Assembly: GCF_026914265.1 (NCBI RefSeq) | Contig: NC_069133.1 | Coordinates: 6,755,985 to 6,819,984, forward strand | From: Mya arenaria | Lineage: Eukaryota > Mollusca > Bivalvia > Myida > Myidae | DNA length: 64,000 nt | Reading direction: 5' to 3' | Part shown: one piece after another, positions 12,748 through 24,473 of the stretch | How the letters are laid out: the number at the start of each line of letters is the position of its first letter | Position numbering within the stretch: position 1 is the first letter of the stretch | The notes under the pieces: model-generated | The model's input: only the letters and a program-made list of their open reading frames with translations | What the model was told of the DNA's origin: nothing | Databases searched by the model: none | Program-made: the position numbers and the translations under genes

Positions 12748-12945
12748 TGGCTGTTCGGTAAGTGCAGTGGTTAACGCACTAGCTTCACACCAATGCGTCC
12801 CGGGCTCGATCCCCGGCCTGGGCGTATGTGAGTTTGATAGGTGGTCAGCAAGCCGGAGAAGTAGGTTTACATCAGATCCAATTAGACCACACTCTCTCAA
12901 CATCGTACCAACGAGAGTGACTTAGCATAGGTTAATGTAAGTTTC
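12748..12945 (+). mobile_element. tRNA-derived SINE
   Basis: The head carries a Pol III A-box-like TAAGTGCAGTGGTTAACGC and a B-box-like GGGCTCGATCCCCGG. A body containing GGCGTATGTGAGTTTGA and ending CAACGAGAGTGAC follows. The same unit recurs at 18508-18675 (+) and 1860-1992 (-). The head does not fold as a sound tRNA, so it is not a tRNA gene. Confidence 0.8.
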
Positions 12946-13286
12946 TTCACAATCGTTTTTAAACAAAAAAAGTTGTTGTTGTTTAAAAAAAACTAAGATA
13001 AAAACAAATAATAGTAAGTAAAATTACAAAGATTTAAAGCGAGAGTTCATGAATCAGAAATGATACGACCGACTGTACAATATTATGTTTAAGCATGCTT
13101 CAAACGTTTTAACAAACGTCTTCACAAATGTCTTATTATGTTAGCTAATCATAAATGGGTGTTGCTGTTGTATGCCTGTTTGCAACAAATTCAAGATAGT
13201 ATAATCTACCTTTTTTTTAAATAATATCAATACCAATAAAAACGTAGCTATTGAATATTCATCATGTGGGACACGTGATCACACAG

Positions 13287-14483
13287 CTACAGTTCCGTCG
13301 TGGTCTGCTCAGCCTTTTTCTCCCTGGTATCATCAAAGTCTGTCTTCCGGTTCTTTTTCTTTTCACAACCAAACGTCTTGCCGACGGCCGCGCGCATTTT
13401 CTCCGACAGGAAGTAGAGGGGCACTTTCACGCAAGCGCCAAAGTGTGTAAGAATCACAATCGTGAGGATTACGTCAGCACTCATTGCAGTGTCGTAGTAG
13501 TAGTAGGTGTGGATGATGGCCCATGCGATGTAGGGTGTCCACATTCCAAAATAGAGGAGCGACATCAGCGCGTACATGTGGGTTGTCATTACGTCGGCTC
13601 TAGCGAGATAGTGAGTCTTTTTGAGCTTCATTGCGGTCTTGCTCTTTTTCTGTGAAACATTTTCTCCGTTCACATTTTCCTCGTCGGAGGAGCCGACATC
13701 TTCGTCACTATGGTAACCATCGTTGTTATAACCTTTGGTTTCTTCCTTGACCTTCGGTTTAGTTGAACTTGACCCAGCATCTTTGAATTTGGAGTACATC
13801 GCCTTAAGACGGTCGGAGTACGAATCCCCAACTACTGTCAGATCTTCTTCAACAATGATGTCACCATTGGGGGCTCGACGTTTGCGTAATGTGCACAGCC
13901 GGATGTTAATGGCTACGTAAAATCCTATTACCAGCACAAGCGGGAGTGCGTAATGCAGGATAATCGTAAACTGTAAGTGCGACACAGAGTATGAAAAGTC
14001 GACACCGCACTGGTTCTGGTCCTCAAAAAAGGAAACCTCTCCGAAGCCCCAGGTTGGGAAGTTGGCGATGACTGTGTCGAAGACGAGGAGCGTCACCAGG
14101 AACAGAATAACGATTAAGTCAAAAAATATTTCCTGGTGCTTAGACGGCTTGAACAATTTCAAAAAACGCTCGAACATCAGAGCAGCTAGCACATGCGCAT
14201 TGAGGAGGTTACAAATAAACATAACAACCACTTGAGCCTTGCAAGTGTTCATGTGATCTTGTAATAACTTCATATCCAGTGCCTCTAACACAGTAAACAG
14301 CGTCCAGAAGAGGGCCCCTAAAATGTCTATCACGGCAATAAACACGTAAATAATGCTCCTTGGGAAGGTCACCGGCGTCCGAAGACGTTTACGTAACGCA
14401 ACAAGGACGATGACGAAGACGTTGAAAACTAATGTGATGGCGATCGCCACACAGAGCACAGCTGCCTGTATTGTACTGTCCAT
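13287..14483 (-). CDS. Orphan class A (rhodopsin-like) GPCR, single exon
   Basis: 398 residues in one exon, starting at an ATG in a strong context (ACCATGG). Seven membrane segments can be placed: TM1 6-30 (Asn21), TM2 41-68 (Asp53), TM3 81-107, TM4 118-141, TM5 169-196 (Pro181), TM6 301-325 and TM7 336-359. The DRY box is ERF at 105-107. TM6 has MWTPY (Trp315, Pro317) in the CWxP position. TM7 has KVPLYF in place of NPxxY. Cys81 and Cys159 would form the extracellular disulfide. The N-terminus is only a few residues long. The third cytoplasmic loop is about 100 residues, with an acidic Ser-rich stretch (HSDEDVGSSDEEN) between Lys-rich ends, and the tail is Lys-rich. A TTTGCAG acceptor about 38 bases upstream of the ATG suggests a 5' UTR intron. 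It acts at the plasma membrane; ligand and subfamily are unknown. Confidence 0.92.
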   Translation of the reverse strand: MDSTIQAAVLCVAIAITLVFNVFVIVLVALRKRLRTPVTFPRSIIYVFIAVIDILGALFWTLFTVLEALDMKLLQDHMNTCKAQVVVMFICNLLNAHVLAALMFERFLKLFKPSKHQEIFFDLIVILFLVTLLVFDTVIANFPTWGFGEVSFFEDQNQCGVDFSYSVSHLQFTIILHYALPLVLVIGFYVAINIRLCTLRKRRAPNGDIIVEEDLTVVGDSYSDRLKAMYSKFKDAGSSSTKPKVKEETKGYNNDGYHSDEDVGSSDEENVNGENVSQKKSKTAMKLKKTHYLARADVMTTHMYALMSLLYFGMWTPYIAWAIIHTYYYYDTAMSADVILTIVILTHFGACVKVPLYFLSEKMRAAVGKTFGCEKKKNRKTDFDDTREKKAEQTTTEL

Positions 14484-14579
14484 GGTCGCTCTTTATCGGG
14501 TTCTTGAAGTTTTCACTGCAAAGGCAAATACAAATAAAGAAATTAAACTCTTCACAACAACCTTGTTTATGGTATAGTA

Positions 14580-16320
14580 CTGTTAGCTAATGTGCGAATT
14601 GTTAATATATCAACAATAACATCATAATAGCTTATATTGTATTTAAACAACCACATATCTGTGCATCATTTTGTTTAGAATACGCAAACTACACCTTGTG
14701 ATTTTCATATAACGACCAAAATGACAGTAATTTGGTGGTTAATCCTCTATTTTGAATTAGAAAACCCCAACCATAACCATCCATTTGATACAACACACAA
14801 ACATAAATGTTTAATCAAAATTCCAATTCAGCTGGATATTCAGTAACTCAGTTCTATTTAAATTAAATTAAATTGCAAATCAGAAGGTCAACTTCGCGAT
14901 CTTCTGAAATCGAGCCGCCAGATAAGTACGCGGTTCGATAAAATGGATTATTTTTGTTTGATGATCAAATAAATGAGATTTATACATTGTTATGAGTTCA
15001 GTGCATACATTGAAGTGTTTACTTAAAACAATTTTACCCAGGAACATGGTTTTACTGTAAACGACACACTGTCAGTGTGATTCATAAACAAATATATTTA
15101 CAAATATTTTTGGTTGTAATTAATTACTTATGCTGTACTAATTATACCACTTATTCGGGTAGAAACTGGGCGCAGTTATCCCGTTTTATTTGTTTACTTA
15201 AGAAAACATGAAAAATAACTTTTTTAGCGAACCGCGAAAGATTCACTTTAAGATGCGCTCTTACTCCCAAAAATATTTACCACAAATAAAACAATTGTTT
15301 TGATATATCAAAAGGGCTGAATACATGTCGAAAACAATGGTTCTTATAAAGAGTACTCAGTTTAATTTGAAATAAAAAAATAAAAACACGGTATTTCTAC
15401 CTTAGGAAACGATAGAAGACCACAGTAAATATTTTAGCATTCACCAATCATTTTAAATTAATATTTTTGCGTTTACAGCTATTAAATACACGGTTATAAA
15501 TTGTTAGTAGTAATAAATATTTTCCATAAATGCATTATTTATTAAGTATTTGAGGGTGTATCACTCAAAATTTATATTTGTTATAAGTGTATGTATTGAT
15601 TTTGAATAAGAGTGTCTCTTTAAAGTTTTGTTATAACAGTTCCCAATGGTTACTATAACGCAATCTTTAACAATGAACAGTGCCATAACTTTTATATATT
15701 TTAATATAATGCAATTTAAAACACAAGATAAAATCTAAGTTGTAAAGAAATGTCTTAAACTTACCACTTTATATCAAATTCCCACCATCATAAAATAAAG
15801 AAAGAGATATTCTTAAGTCATCACCGATGTTTTGCGTACACTGTTTTGCACTATCTGATATTGGATTTTAAATTATAAACGATTGGTCTAACAAAAGGTT
15901 TCAAAGTGTTACAAGTTGTCTATACACTACTCTTAAATCTTAAAGAAAACCACACACATTTTTTGGCTTAAGACCTATGCTATTATTGGTAAATAATGAC
16001 CAGCTCAAGTTGTGACATACTGTGAAAAAGCGTTTCTATTTTGATTGCTTATTGAAAAGCAAATGCGCGTTCGACGGTAGAGCACTGAGAATGGCGTTGT
16101 GTTATAGCGACTAATTATCGTATGTTGAAGGCGTACAGGTTTCTTGTTTCCAACCTCAGAATCTCCTGAATAAGTTAGTATAAATTCTTTATAGAGAAAG
16201 ATAGATATATAATATATTTATGCAAGGTGCTTGGGTACGTCCATGGCCCAGTTTTTCAGAATATGCAACTAGTTGTTGAGATTGATGGACCATCCGGCCC
16301 CTTTAAAGTAAAATGCCTCT
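14580..16320. other. Intergenic upstream of the GPCR
   Basis: Apart from the MITE at 15248-15623 I see no gene or named element. The GPCR promoter should lie in the part nearest 14.6 kb, but no clear core element was found. Confidence 0.5.
15248..15623 (+). mobile_element. MITE family A (TTAA-flanked), copy 2
   Basis: It begins TTAAGATGCGCTCTTACTCC and ends AAGAGTGTCTCTTTAAA, matching the copy at 2816-3190 through the whole length, including the block GTCGAAAACAATGGTTCTTA. Confidence 0.8.
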
Positions 16321-16334
16321 TCAGAAGTGTTTAT

Positions 16335-18260
16335 ATGGTGAGTAATGTTTCCCTTGGTGAGTAGTGCTCTCATAAATAGTAGCGTATATTAAGTGAGTAG
16401 TGTTTCCCTTGGTGAGTAGTGCTCTCATAAATAGTAGCGTATATTAAGTGAGTAGTGTTTGGTCTGCTGAGTGGTCTTTACCTTTGATGTATGTTAGCCT
16501 GGTGGGTGAGGTAAGTTCAATGGAAATAATGTGCTCGCCTGGTGAGTGAGTTAAATGGGAATATGTGATCGCCTGGTGAGTGAGTTAAATGGGAATATAT
16601 GATCGCCTGGTACGTAAATTCAAAGTGAATATGTGATCGCCTGGTGAGTGAGTTAAATGTGAATATGTGATCGCCTGGTAAGTAAGTTCAATGTGAATAT
16701 GTGATCGCCTGGAGAGTGAGTTAAATGTGAATATGTGATCGCCTGGTAAGGGAGTTAAATGTGAATATGTGATCGCCTGGTGAGTGCGTTAAATTTGAAT
16801 ACGTGATCGCCTGGAGAGTGAATTAAATGTGAATATGTGATCGCCTGGTGAGTGAGTTAAATGAGAATATGTGATCGCCTGGAGAGTGATTTAAATGGGA
16901 ATATGTGATCGCCTGGTACGTAAGTTCAATGTGAATGTGTGATCGCCTGGAGAGTGAGTTAAATGGGAATATGTGATCGCCTGGTACGTAAGTTCAATGT
17001 GAATATGTGATCGCCTAGAGAGTGAGTTCAATGGAAAAATGTGATCGCTTTGTGAATGAGTTCAATGGAAATATGTGATCGCTTTGTGAGTTAGTTCAAT
17101 GGAAATATGTGATCGCTTTGTGAGTGATTCAATGGAAATATGTGATCGCTTTGTGAGTGATTCAATGGAAATATGTGATCGCTTTGTGAGTTAGTTCAAT
17201 GGGAATATGTGATCGCGTTGTGAGTGATTAAGTGGAAATATGTGATGTGTGTTCACCTGGTGTGTGAGTTAAATGGATACATGTGTTCGCCTGGTGAGTT
17301 ATTTCAATGGTAATATGTGTTCACCTAGTGAGTGAGTTCAATGGAAATCTATGTTCGCCTGGTTAGTGAGTTCAATAGAAATATGTGTGTTCGCCTGGTG
17401 AGTTATTTCAATAGAAATGTGCGTTCGCCTGGTGAGTTATTTCAATAGAAATGTGTGTTCGCCTGGTGGGTTATTTCAATAGAAGTGTGTGTTCGCCTGT
17501 TGAATTATTTCAATATAAATATGTGTTCGCTTGGTGAGTTATTCTAATGAAAATATGTGATGTGTGCTCATCTGGTAAGTGAGTTCAATGGAAATCTGTG
17601 TTCACTTGTTAAGTGAGTTCAATGGAAATCTGTGTTCGCCTGGTGAGTTGTTTCAATGGAAATCTGTGTCCACCTGGTGAGTGAGTTCAATGGAAATCTG
17701 TGTTCGCATGGAGAGTGAGTTCAATGAAATGTGTGTTCGCCTGGTGAATTATTTCAATGGAAATATGTGTTCACCTAGTGATTGAGTTTAATGTAAATCT
17801 GTGTCCACCTAGTGGTGAGTGAGTTAAATGGAAATATGTGAGTTCGTCTAGTGAGTTATTTCAATGGAAATGTGTGTTCGCTTGGTGAGTTATTTCAATG
17901 GAATTATGTGTTGGCCTTGTAAGTGAGTTCAATGTCAATCTGTGTTCGCCTGGTGAGTCAATTCAATGGAAATATGTGTGTTCGCCTAGTGAGTTATTTC
18001 AATGGAAATCTGTGTTCGCCTAATAAGTGAGTTCAATGGAAATCTGTGTTCTCCTGGTGAGTTAATTCAATGGAAATATGTGTGTTCGCCTAATAAGTGA
18101 GTTCAGTGGAAATCTGTGTTTGCCTGGTGATTTATTTCAATGGAAATCTGTGTTCGCCTGGTGAGTTGTTTCAATGGAAATCTGTGTTCGCCTGGTGAGT
18201 GAGTTTAATGGAAATCTGTGTTCGCCTGGTGAGTGAGTTTAATGGAAATATGTGTTCACT
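16335..18260 (+). repeat. Minisatellite of about 33-bp units, 1.9 kb
   Basis: Roughly 58 diverged units share the pattern TGTGATCGCCTGGTGAGTG followed by AGTTCAATGGAAATA. The left edge (16335-16450) instead holds two copies of a unit of about 64 bp. Variants cluster: units with GATCGC dominate the first half and units with TGTTCGCC the second, as expected from local duplication. Many units contain GGTGAGTGAG, a close match to the 5' splice site consensus. No gene overlaps it. Confidence 0.9.
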
Positions 18261-18507
18261 TATGATTAGTGTTCGTTAGTAACAGTGTTAACCTGGTATG
18301 AAGTGTTTACATGATTGTATTGATCAACGGTAAGTATATTGTTCACTTGGTGATAGTGTTAATGGTAAATAAATTCACCTGATGAATGATGGTCAGCTGA
18401 TCAATAGTGTTCAATGGTAACTGGTGTTCACTTGGTGGCCTTTGGTCACCTTGTCTGTACTGTTTAATAGTACATTGTGCCTAAATGGTGAGATGTATTC
18501 ACCTACT

Positions 18508-18675
18508 AAGGAGCGTTCCCGGTTCGATTCCCGGCTTGGCATATGTGAGATTGGTTGGTGGTCACCAAGTTGGAAAAGTGGGTCTTCTCCGTATACTCCG
18601 GCTTCTCCTACACCACAAGACTACACTCTCGCGCAACATCAAGCCAACGAGGGTGACCTAGTATTAGTTGATAAA
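18508..18675 (+). mobile_element. tRNA-derived SINE, 5'-truncated
   Basis: Same family as 12748-12945. The copy keeps the B-box (CCCGGTTCGATTCCCGG), the body motif GGCATATGTGAGATTGG and the end CAACGAGGGTGACC, but the A-box half is missing. Confidence 0.75.
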
Positions 18676-19019
18676 TCATTCTTCACATTTGATGTAAAAA
18701 TAATTACAGGTAAATGTAAAAATAAAGCTATAAGCTTTGTAGTTTTAAATTAAAGTGTTGGCCTTTCGTCATATATATTATATTGTTAAAATGAACTTTC
18801 AGGGAGTAATGCAAAAAAACATGCGTCTATAAATGGTGTAAATTGGCATTCTTGTGGTTGTTTTATACCTGTCCAAGCAAACCATACAGACATATGGTAA
18901 CAGGGTATAATAGTCAGGCGATTGGACATTTGGCCAAGTAACAGGCAGTTATATACAATATTGAAGGACAGACGAACATATGTATGAGATGTAGTTAATA
19001 ACGGTATACAATTCTTCAC

Positions 19020-19120
19020 TAGTCACTCACACACACACACGCGCGCGCGCGCTTACACACACACGCGCGCACGCACACACACGCACGACACCGCACGCAC
19101 ACACTCACATACGCAAGCAA
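19020..19120. repeat. (CA)n/(CG)n microsatellite
   Basis: Alternating CA and CG dinucleotides, an alternating purine-pyrimidine tract that could adopt Z-DNA. It is non-coding. Confidence 0.9.
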
Positions 19121-19605
19121 GTGTATCAAAATGCAGCAGACATCTCGGACATTTATTGTGAACACTGTGCTTGTTTGGCCGTTAACAAGTTTCACAAATT
19201 CATTTTTGAATTTCGTGACCAAATATTTGTGAAGGAATATAATTTGTGAATGTTGTGGTCAAACAGAGCATCATGATAGGGTGAAAATGAACTGTGCATA
19301 TCCATGAAATGTTTCAGAATCTTGGCCAAAAGGTAATACAGCAATCTGGTCTTTTTTCTGACGAATTGTTGGCAAAGTAGCGTAAAATTTCATTATAAAT
19401 AGACTGGTTTATTCTTGAGAGAACAGAAATAAACATATTACGTAAGACAGACGTGTACAAATCTATTGATCTCAATAGTTTACCTGGGGATATTTTAAAA
19501 TAACTGATTCCAGGAAAAGGTACCTTTCCGGAAGGCTTAAACCTCTCTCCCTCTTGCGTACCGAATACTCGATCAGTTTCTTCCCGGATCATACGTAACA
19601 AAAAA

Positions 19606-19933
19606 AATAAAGATGCACTCTTACTTCCAAATAAGATTTACCACAATTAATATAAATGTTTTAAATTGCTCAAAAGGATGAGTTTAATTTTTAATAAATG
19701 TTCAGAAAACTCGGTATTTCTACCTTATGAGAGGATAGTAGATCACAGAAAATCTTTAAGAACTCACCAATCAATTAATATATTTGCGTGTTCATCTATT
19801 AAATACATGGTTACAATCGTGTTATCAGTAATGAATAATTGCAATAAATGCATTATTTAGTAAGTTGCTTAAGGTTTATCTCTCAAAATTTATGTTTATT
19901 ATACATGTGTATGAATTGATTTGTCACTTTAAA
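19606..19933 (+). mobile_element. MITE family A (TTAA-flanked), copy 3
   Basis: A shorter relative of the copies at 2816 and 15248, from AAAGATGCACTCTTACTTCC to TTGTCACTTTAAA. It lacks part of the interior. Confidence 0.7.
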
Positions 19934-20045
19934 CTAGATTGCGAATCTGCGTACCGAAATGTGCCCGATTTTAAAATACGGCGTACTGGGACCCGATAAC
20001 TTTTTAAATGACCACTGAATATCGCGTATCACAGAGTATGAAACA

Positions 20046-20471
20046 GTCCATACAGACCATGTCCCACAAATCAGTCCCAACAGACCATGTGTGACCAAAC
20101 AGTCCCTACAGACCATGTCCGACAAATCAGTCCCAACAGACCATGTGTGACCAAACAGTCCCTACAGACCATGTCCCACAAATCAGTCCCAACAGACCAT
20201 GTGTGACCAAACAGTCCCTACAGACCATGTCCGACAAATCAGTCCCAACAGACCATGTCTGACCAAACACTCCGAACAGATCCTGTCTGACCAAACAGTC
20301 TCAACAGACCATGTCCGACGAAACAGTCTTAACAGACCATGTCCGACGAAACAGTCTCAATTAACAGACCATGTCCGACGAAACAGTCTCAATTAACAGA
20401 CCATGTTCGACGAGTCAGTCCTAACAGACCATGTCCGACGAATCAGTCCCAACAGACCCTGTCCGACCAAT
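20046..20471 (+). repeat. 28-bp tandem repeat array
   Basis: About 15 units of CAGTCCCAACAGACCATGTC plus an eight-base tail. In the left part two tail variants alternate (CGACAAAT and TGACCAAA), giving a 56-bp double period. It lies about 300 bp upstream of the putative promoter of the DUSP-UBL-BTB gene. Confidence 0.9.
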
Positions 20472-20749
20472 TTAGTTGTACAGACACAAAGCGCTCAACT
20501 TAAACCACGTCCAAACAAGCTAAGATCGGGCACACAATCCCACTACTTTATCATATCACAGTGCACTACGCACGAGTTATCTATCTGCTTAATGGTTTAC
20601 GCAGAATACATCTTGTTCATAAATTCACTCCGATAAAACTAATCGATCATCATTTATCGAACAATTTTTGAACGTAGTTAATGGTACCCAACAGTAAACT
20701 GCGCATTAGTTCGGCGCTCATTTCCTACCCGGAATTGATAATGATGCAA

Positions 20750-20860
20750 CGGGCGATCGCCAGCCGCCCGATATATAAACAGGTATCGGAGCGACGGAAG
20801 TAAACAAAGGCATATGACGGAAGTCAAAGGATACTGCTAGTCCATATCATCTAATAACAG
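20750..20860 (+). promoter_or_regulatory. Putative promoter and 5' UTR exon of the DUSP-UBL-BTB gene
   Basis: ATATATAAAC at 20771-20780 could serve as a TATA box. Two CGGAAGT motifs, typical ETS-factor sites, lie at about 20795 and 20818. A donor AACA/GTAAGTT at 20859-20860 would close a short untranslated first exon that splices to the acceptor at 21694. This is inferred from motifs only. Confidence 0.5.
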
Positions 20861-21696
20861 TAAGTTCTTATTTTTAAATATTTAAAAAATAAAATAACAA
20901 ATACATCGAATATTGTGTTACAAGGTCAAAACTTGAATCACAAAATAAATCAAAATGTGTATAATCAGTTTGCACCGATAGACCCGGAATTGTTGTATTA
21001 CTCCATGCAAACAATTTTATAAAGCAAACGCGATTATTTAAAAAAAAATATTTTACATTATTTTAATTCCGGCTTATTTTTGTGTGTACTAGTATTGCGT
21101 TTGTTAAATGTGGTATTTAAATGAAAGAATTACGCTTTGCGTTCTCATGATTAAATAAGAAAATTTATGTTCTGTTGAAAAAATCGGACAAATGTGGAAT
21201 TTGATATAGGCTAAACGAGTTGCATGAATTGTTATGTATGTGTTTTTCAATTTAAACAGATCACATTACTGTTATAAAGAAATACATCACTGCGTAATTC
21301 CATTGTATGTAAAATTGAAAAGGAAGAAATCTATAACTGCTGAATTGCGATTAGTATCATTTTGTATATATTTTGTTTAAATTTGTTTTACCAATGACTG
21401 CTGGTTTGCCTTTGACCATCGGCTAAATAAAACACGAAATAAACAAACGCACATGTACAGTACATGCTATTTTTAGAATGTAAACAAAGAGCACATCCCG
21501 TGCCAACGGAATTGACGCAGCAACCAGCTTCAGTCTAGTGAACCCAGCATTTTATTTCCTAGATAAATCCAGTTACCTGTAAATAAACTGAGATATGGGA
21601 GATGAAAATGTTCTCGAAACGTTTCTTAACTGACATAACTGAACATGAGTTTACGTTAGATATCATCCAGTATGCTTCTTATCAATGTTTGCAGGA

Positions 21697-23810
21697 ATGA
21701 TGCCAAAAACGCGTTCAACTTCTCTAAGCGATGCTTCAACACGTAGTTTGAGTCAGTCGCCTCCGGGAAACGGCGTAGTTTCATCTGCAGGGGCTGGAGT
21801 GCACAGGCTTGCAAGCGCTGCTAAGATGGCCGGCAATCTTGGTTCCGCGACGCCTGACCCTCTCACCCAGAGGGCGGTCTTGGAGTCTATGTTCGAGAGG
21901 CGCTTGGTGGAGGGAGAATTTTGGTACGTGGTGGTCGCGGAGTGGTTGGAGCAGCTTAAGAAGTATCTAGGGGTTCCCAGTACTCGGAAGATGTATCATC
22001 AGCGCGTCCATCCGGGGCCTATCATCATCCGCCGCGACTACGCACACACTGTTGAGCTGGTTCACGAGGACGCTTGGAAACATATGCATCAGTGGTATGG
22101 CGTAGCGGAGGGGCACAAACCCATGAAACTGGTTGTATATAACTACACACGTGCACCGGAAATAGAACATCACTTGAATAACTGCAAACTTATGATGACG
22201 AAATCCCAAGTGGAAGATTTTCATAATGTGAAATTTAGCAAGATGGAAAAGGTCGGCCATGTGGAATGGAAACTACGCCAGCTGTACAACATCGGGATCA
22301 ACATAAAATCACGTGTTTGGGCCAAACCGGAACAAGATGGCGACTGGCGTCCATTACTCGTACGCGATAAACCAATTGGAAAAGTGTTAGATATTGACTC
22401 GGACTTTACCCGACCGTTTTTTGCCCTAGAAACCAAAGAAGCGGCGACTGGGCTGTGGAAAAATGCGCCTGATGGTGCCAAAGAAACGCAAGATCAGCCC
22501 ATCGGCGTGCTGTACGACCACGATATGTTTGAAGACGTGACCACGGGATGGGAGATGGACATACATGAACAGATTGACCACATAGGACGGGACTTCCTCG
22601 AGCGACTTCACATGAATTTCGGCGGCTTTATGCAGAAAGCGAAGGAATACGTTGAAGAGAGGGACAGTGTCCTTCGAGAGAGAGAGCGTAAGGTAAAACG
22701 CCGTATTATAATTTTCCTATCTATCCCAAATTATATTTGAAGACGAACATATAATTTTAATTATTCATCCTTTCAGTACATCTATATACATGATATTTTC
22801 GTGACGCCGCGGAGGCGTTTGCTTATCTTTTTATCCTCATTTTATCAGCTTTCAAGTAAAGAAATGCACCTAGATCACGTGCGTGAAGAGTTAGAGGAGC
22901 GCCAGAGAAACTTGGACGCGGAAATCGAGGCATATACACGCCGGAAAAATCTGTACGAGGAAAAAGAAGAACAGCTTGACGCAGAGTATGAACGTAAAAA
23001 CACGGAGCTGGAGACAGAAGCGAAGAGACGGAAACAGGAGGTGGATACCGAGTACGCCAACTTCAAAAAGGCGAAGGAAAACTTTGACACTGAGCTAAAG
23101 GTAATATGTGTTTCATGTTGAAGTGTTAAGATTACCCTTGCCTTTAAACAGGATTTTGGTTAAATTGTTAGGCTACAGGGCTTGTCCGTGAAGTTTCAAT
23201 TGTTTTATTTGAGTTTAAAGCGTGATATTAGTTTGTTGTTCGTGTGAAACTCGTGTATGGACTTCAAAAACGTCATTTACTTGAACAATTGTTCAATAAC
23301 CTTAACGCGACAAGCGCAATATTGTCTTCAATAACATGTTTGTGTTAAACTATTAAACAAGTAACAAGAGAACTATCTTACATCGCCTAAATGCTTAACT
23401 GGAATATATTTATTTTACAGCGAATGTCTGACGTATACAAAATCCAAGACAGCAAGATAAAGCTGGACATCGGCGGCCAATCGTTTACAACGTCACTTCA
23501 GACGCTTGCGCGTGACCAGAGTTCCATGCTCGCCGCCATGTTTAGTGGGCGCCATCGCTTACGTCAGGAGAGTGACGGAAGTTACTTCATCGATCGTGAC
23601 GGTGCGCATTTCCGGCACATTTTGAACTTTTTACGCGATAGCGGGATTAAAGAAGGAACGTTACCGAACAACGAGGTTGCCTGGGGCGAGCTTCTCAATG
23701 AAGCCGAGTACTACCAGATATCCGGTTTGACAGACTATCTACGCACCCTACTGAACAAAACAGTGTCAAGGTCAAATAGCAGTCACAGTGTTGATGACGT
23801 CACTTCCTGA
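21697..23810 (+). CDS. DUSP-UBL-coiled-coil-BTB (KCTD-like) protein
   Basis: Three phase-0 exons (21697-22692, 22849-23100, 23421-23810) encode 545 residues. The first ATG after the TTTGCAG acceptor at 21694 is used; a frame starting 12 bases earlier lies in the intron. Residues 61-148 form a DUSP domain (FWYVVVAEWLEQLKKYLG, HPGPI, HQWYGVAEGHKPM). Residues about 153-247 form a ubiquitin-like domain (KMEKVGHVEWKLRQLYNI, SRVWAKPEQDGDW). This pair is the front end of USP4, USP11 and USP15, but no Cys/His protease domain follows. Residues about 312-416 are a charged coiled coil filling exon 2. Residues about 424-520 are a T1/KCTD-type BTB (KLDIGGQSFTTSLQTLARD, MFSGRHRLRQ, DRDGAHFRHILNFLRDSG). KCTD proteins commonly bring substrates to cullin-3; a similar role here is inference. 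It converges on PSMD4, leaving 660 bp between stop codons. Confidence 0.88.
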
Positions 23811-24473
23811 ACAAACTCAGCGACCTGGTGATAGACATGATGTGCGTTCTAGAAGAGATCATGAGGTGACAAATGCCAGTAGCCGTCTGAAAGTCTTCAT
23901 TGTAACAAGTTCCGATCGACGGACTTGCCAGAAAAGCCACAAGCACTGGCATGACCGGTTTAAATCAGCCATCTGCACATTTACCAGTTGCACCAATTTA
24001 AGTGCGTCAAGCTGCTCGCTGGTTTTATATTAATTTTTAAGTAAAATCAGATGTTTTTCATAACTTGCCATAAGCTATATCTTAAACAACTCAGATATCT
24101 GAATAATCAAAGAAAATGCTGAAATTTTACATTTATTCACATACAAAGTCGTTTTATGCAAGTTTTGATATCAAATCCATACAGCAAGCACGATCATTCA
24201 CACTTTTTCTCCAGATGATGAACTATTTAACTATCTTTATATTCTTTCGCTTTTATTGATAGAAACATCTTGCTGGAACTGATTAGAATTTAATAAATAT
24301 GCTTAAACTTCTATAAATGTGGAATTGTTTAGTTTTTTCCCAAATCCTACATGGTCAGAATATCATTCAATAACCTACCAGTAGTTTGTCATCATCCAGT
24401 CATATTATAATATGCAGAACACAAATTACAACTACAAAATAAACACAACATTAATCTGTTAAAGTCCAGTTGG
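23811..24473. other. Shared 3' region between two convergent genes
   Basis: This holds the 3' UTRs of the DUSP-UBL-BTB gene (+) and PSMD4 (-). AATAAA motifs occur on both strands (for example about 24293 on the plus strand and TTTATT at about 24253 for the minus strand), so the transcripts may overlap. Confidence 0.55.

Noticed and set aside
16500-18260. Possible CRISPR array
   Set aside because: Units are contiguous with graded divergence, without conserved repeats separated by unique spacers, and the genome is animal.
19314-19601. 95-codon minus-strand open frame
   Set aside because: It has reasonable codon content, but no recognisable domain, no splice context and an adjacent MITE. Left uncalled.
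22801-22848. Extension of the coiled-coil exon upstream
   Set aside because: The frame is open, but the pyrimidine-rich tract and CAG at 22846-22848 mark the acceptor. The phase agrees only with an exon starting at 22849.
23795-23872. Short frame after the DUSP-UBL-BTB stop reading LNKLSDLVIDMMCVLEEIMR
   Set aside because: It looks protein-like, but it is out of frame with the BTB exon and only about 22 codons long. The BTB domain is already complete, so I treat it as 3' UTR.
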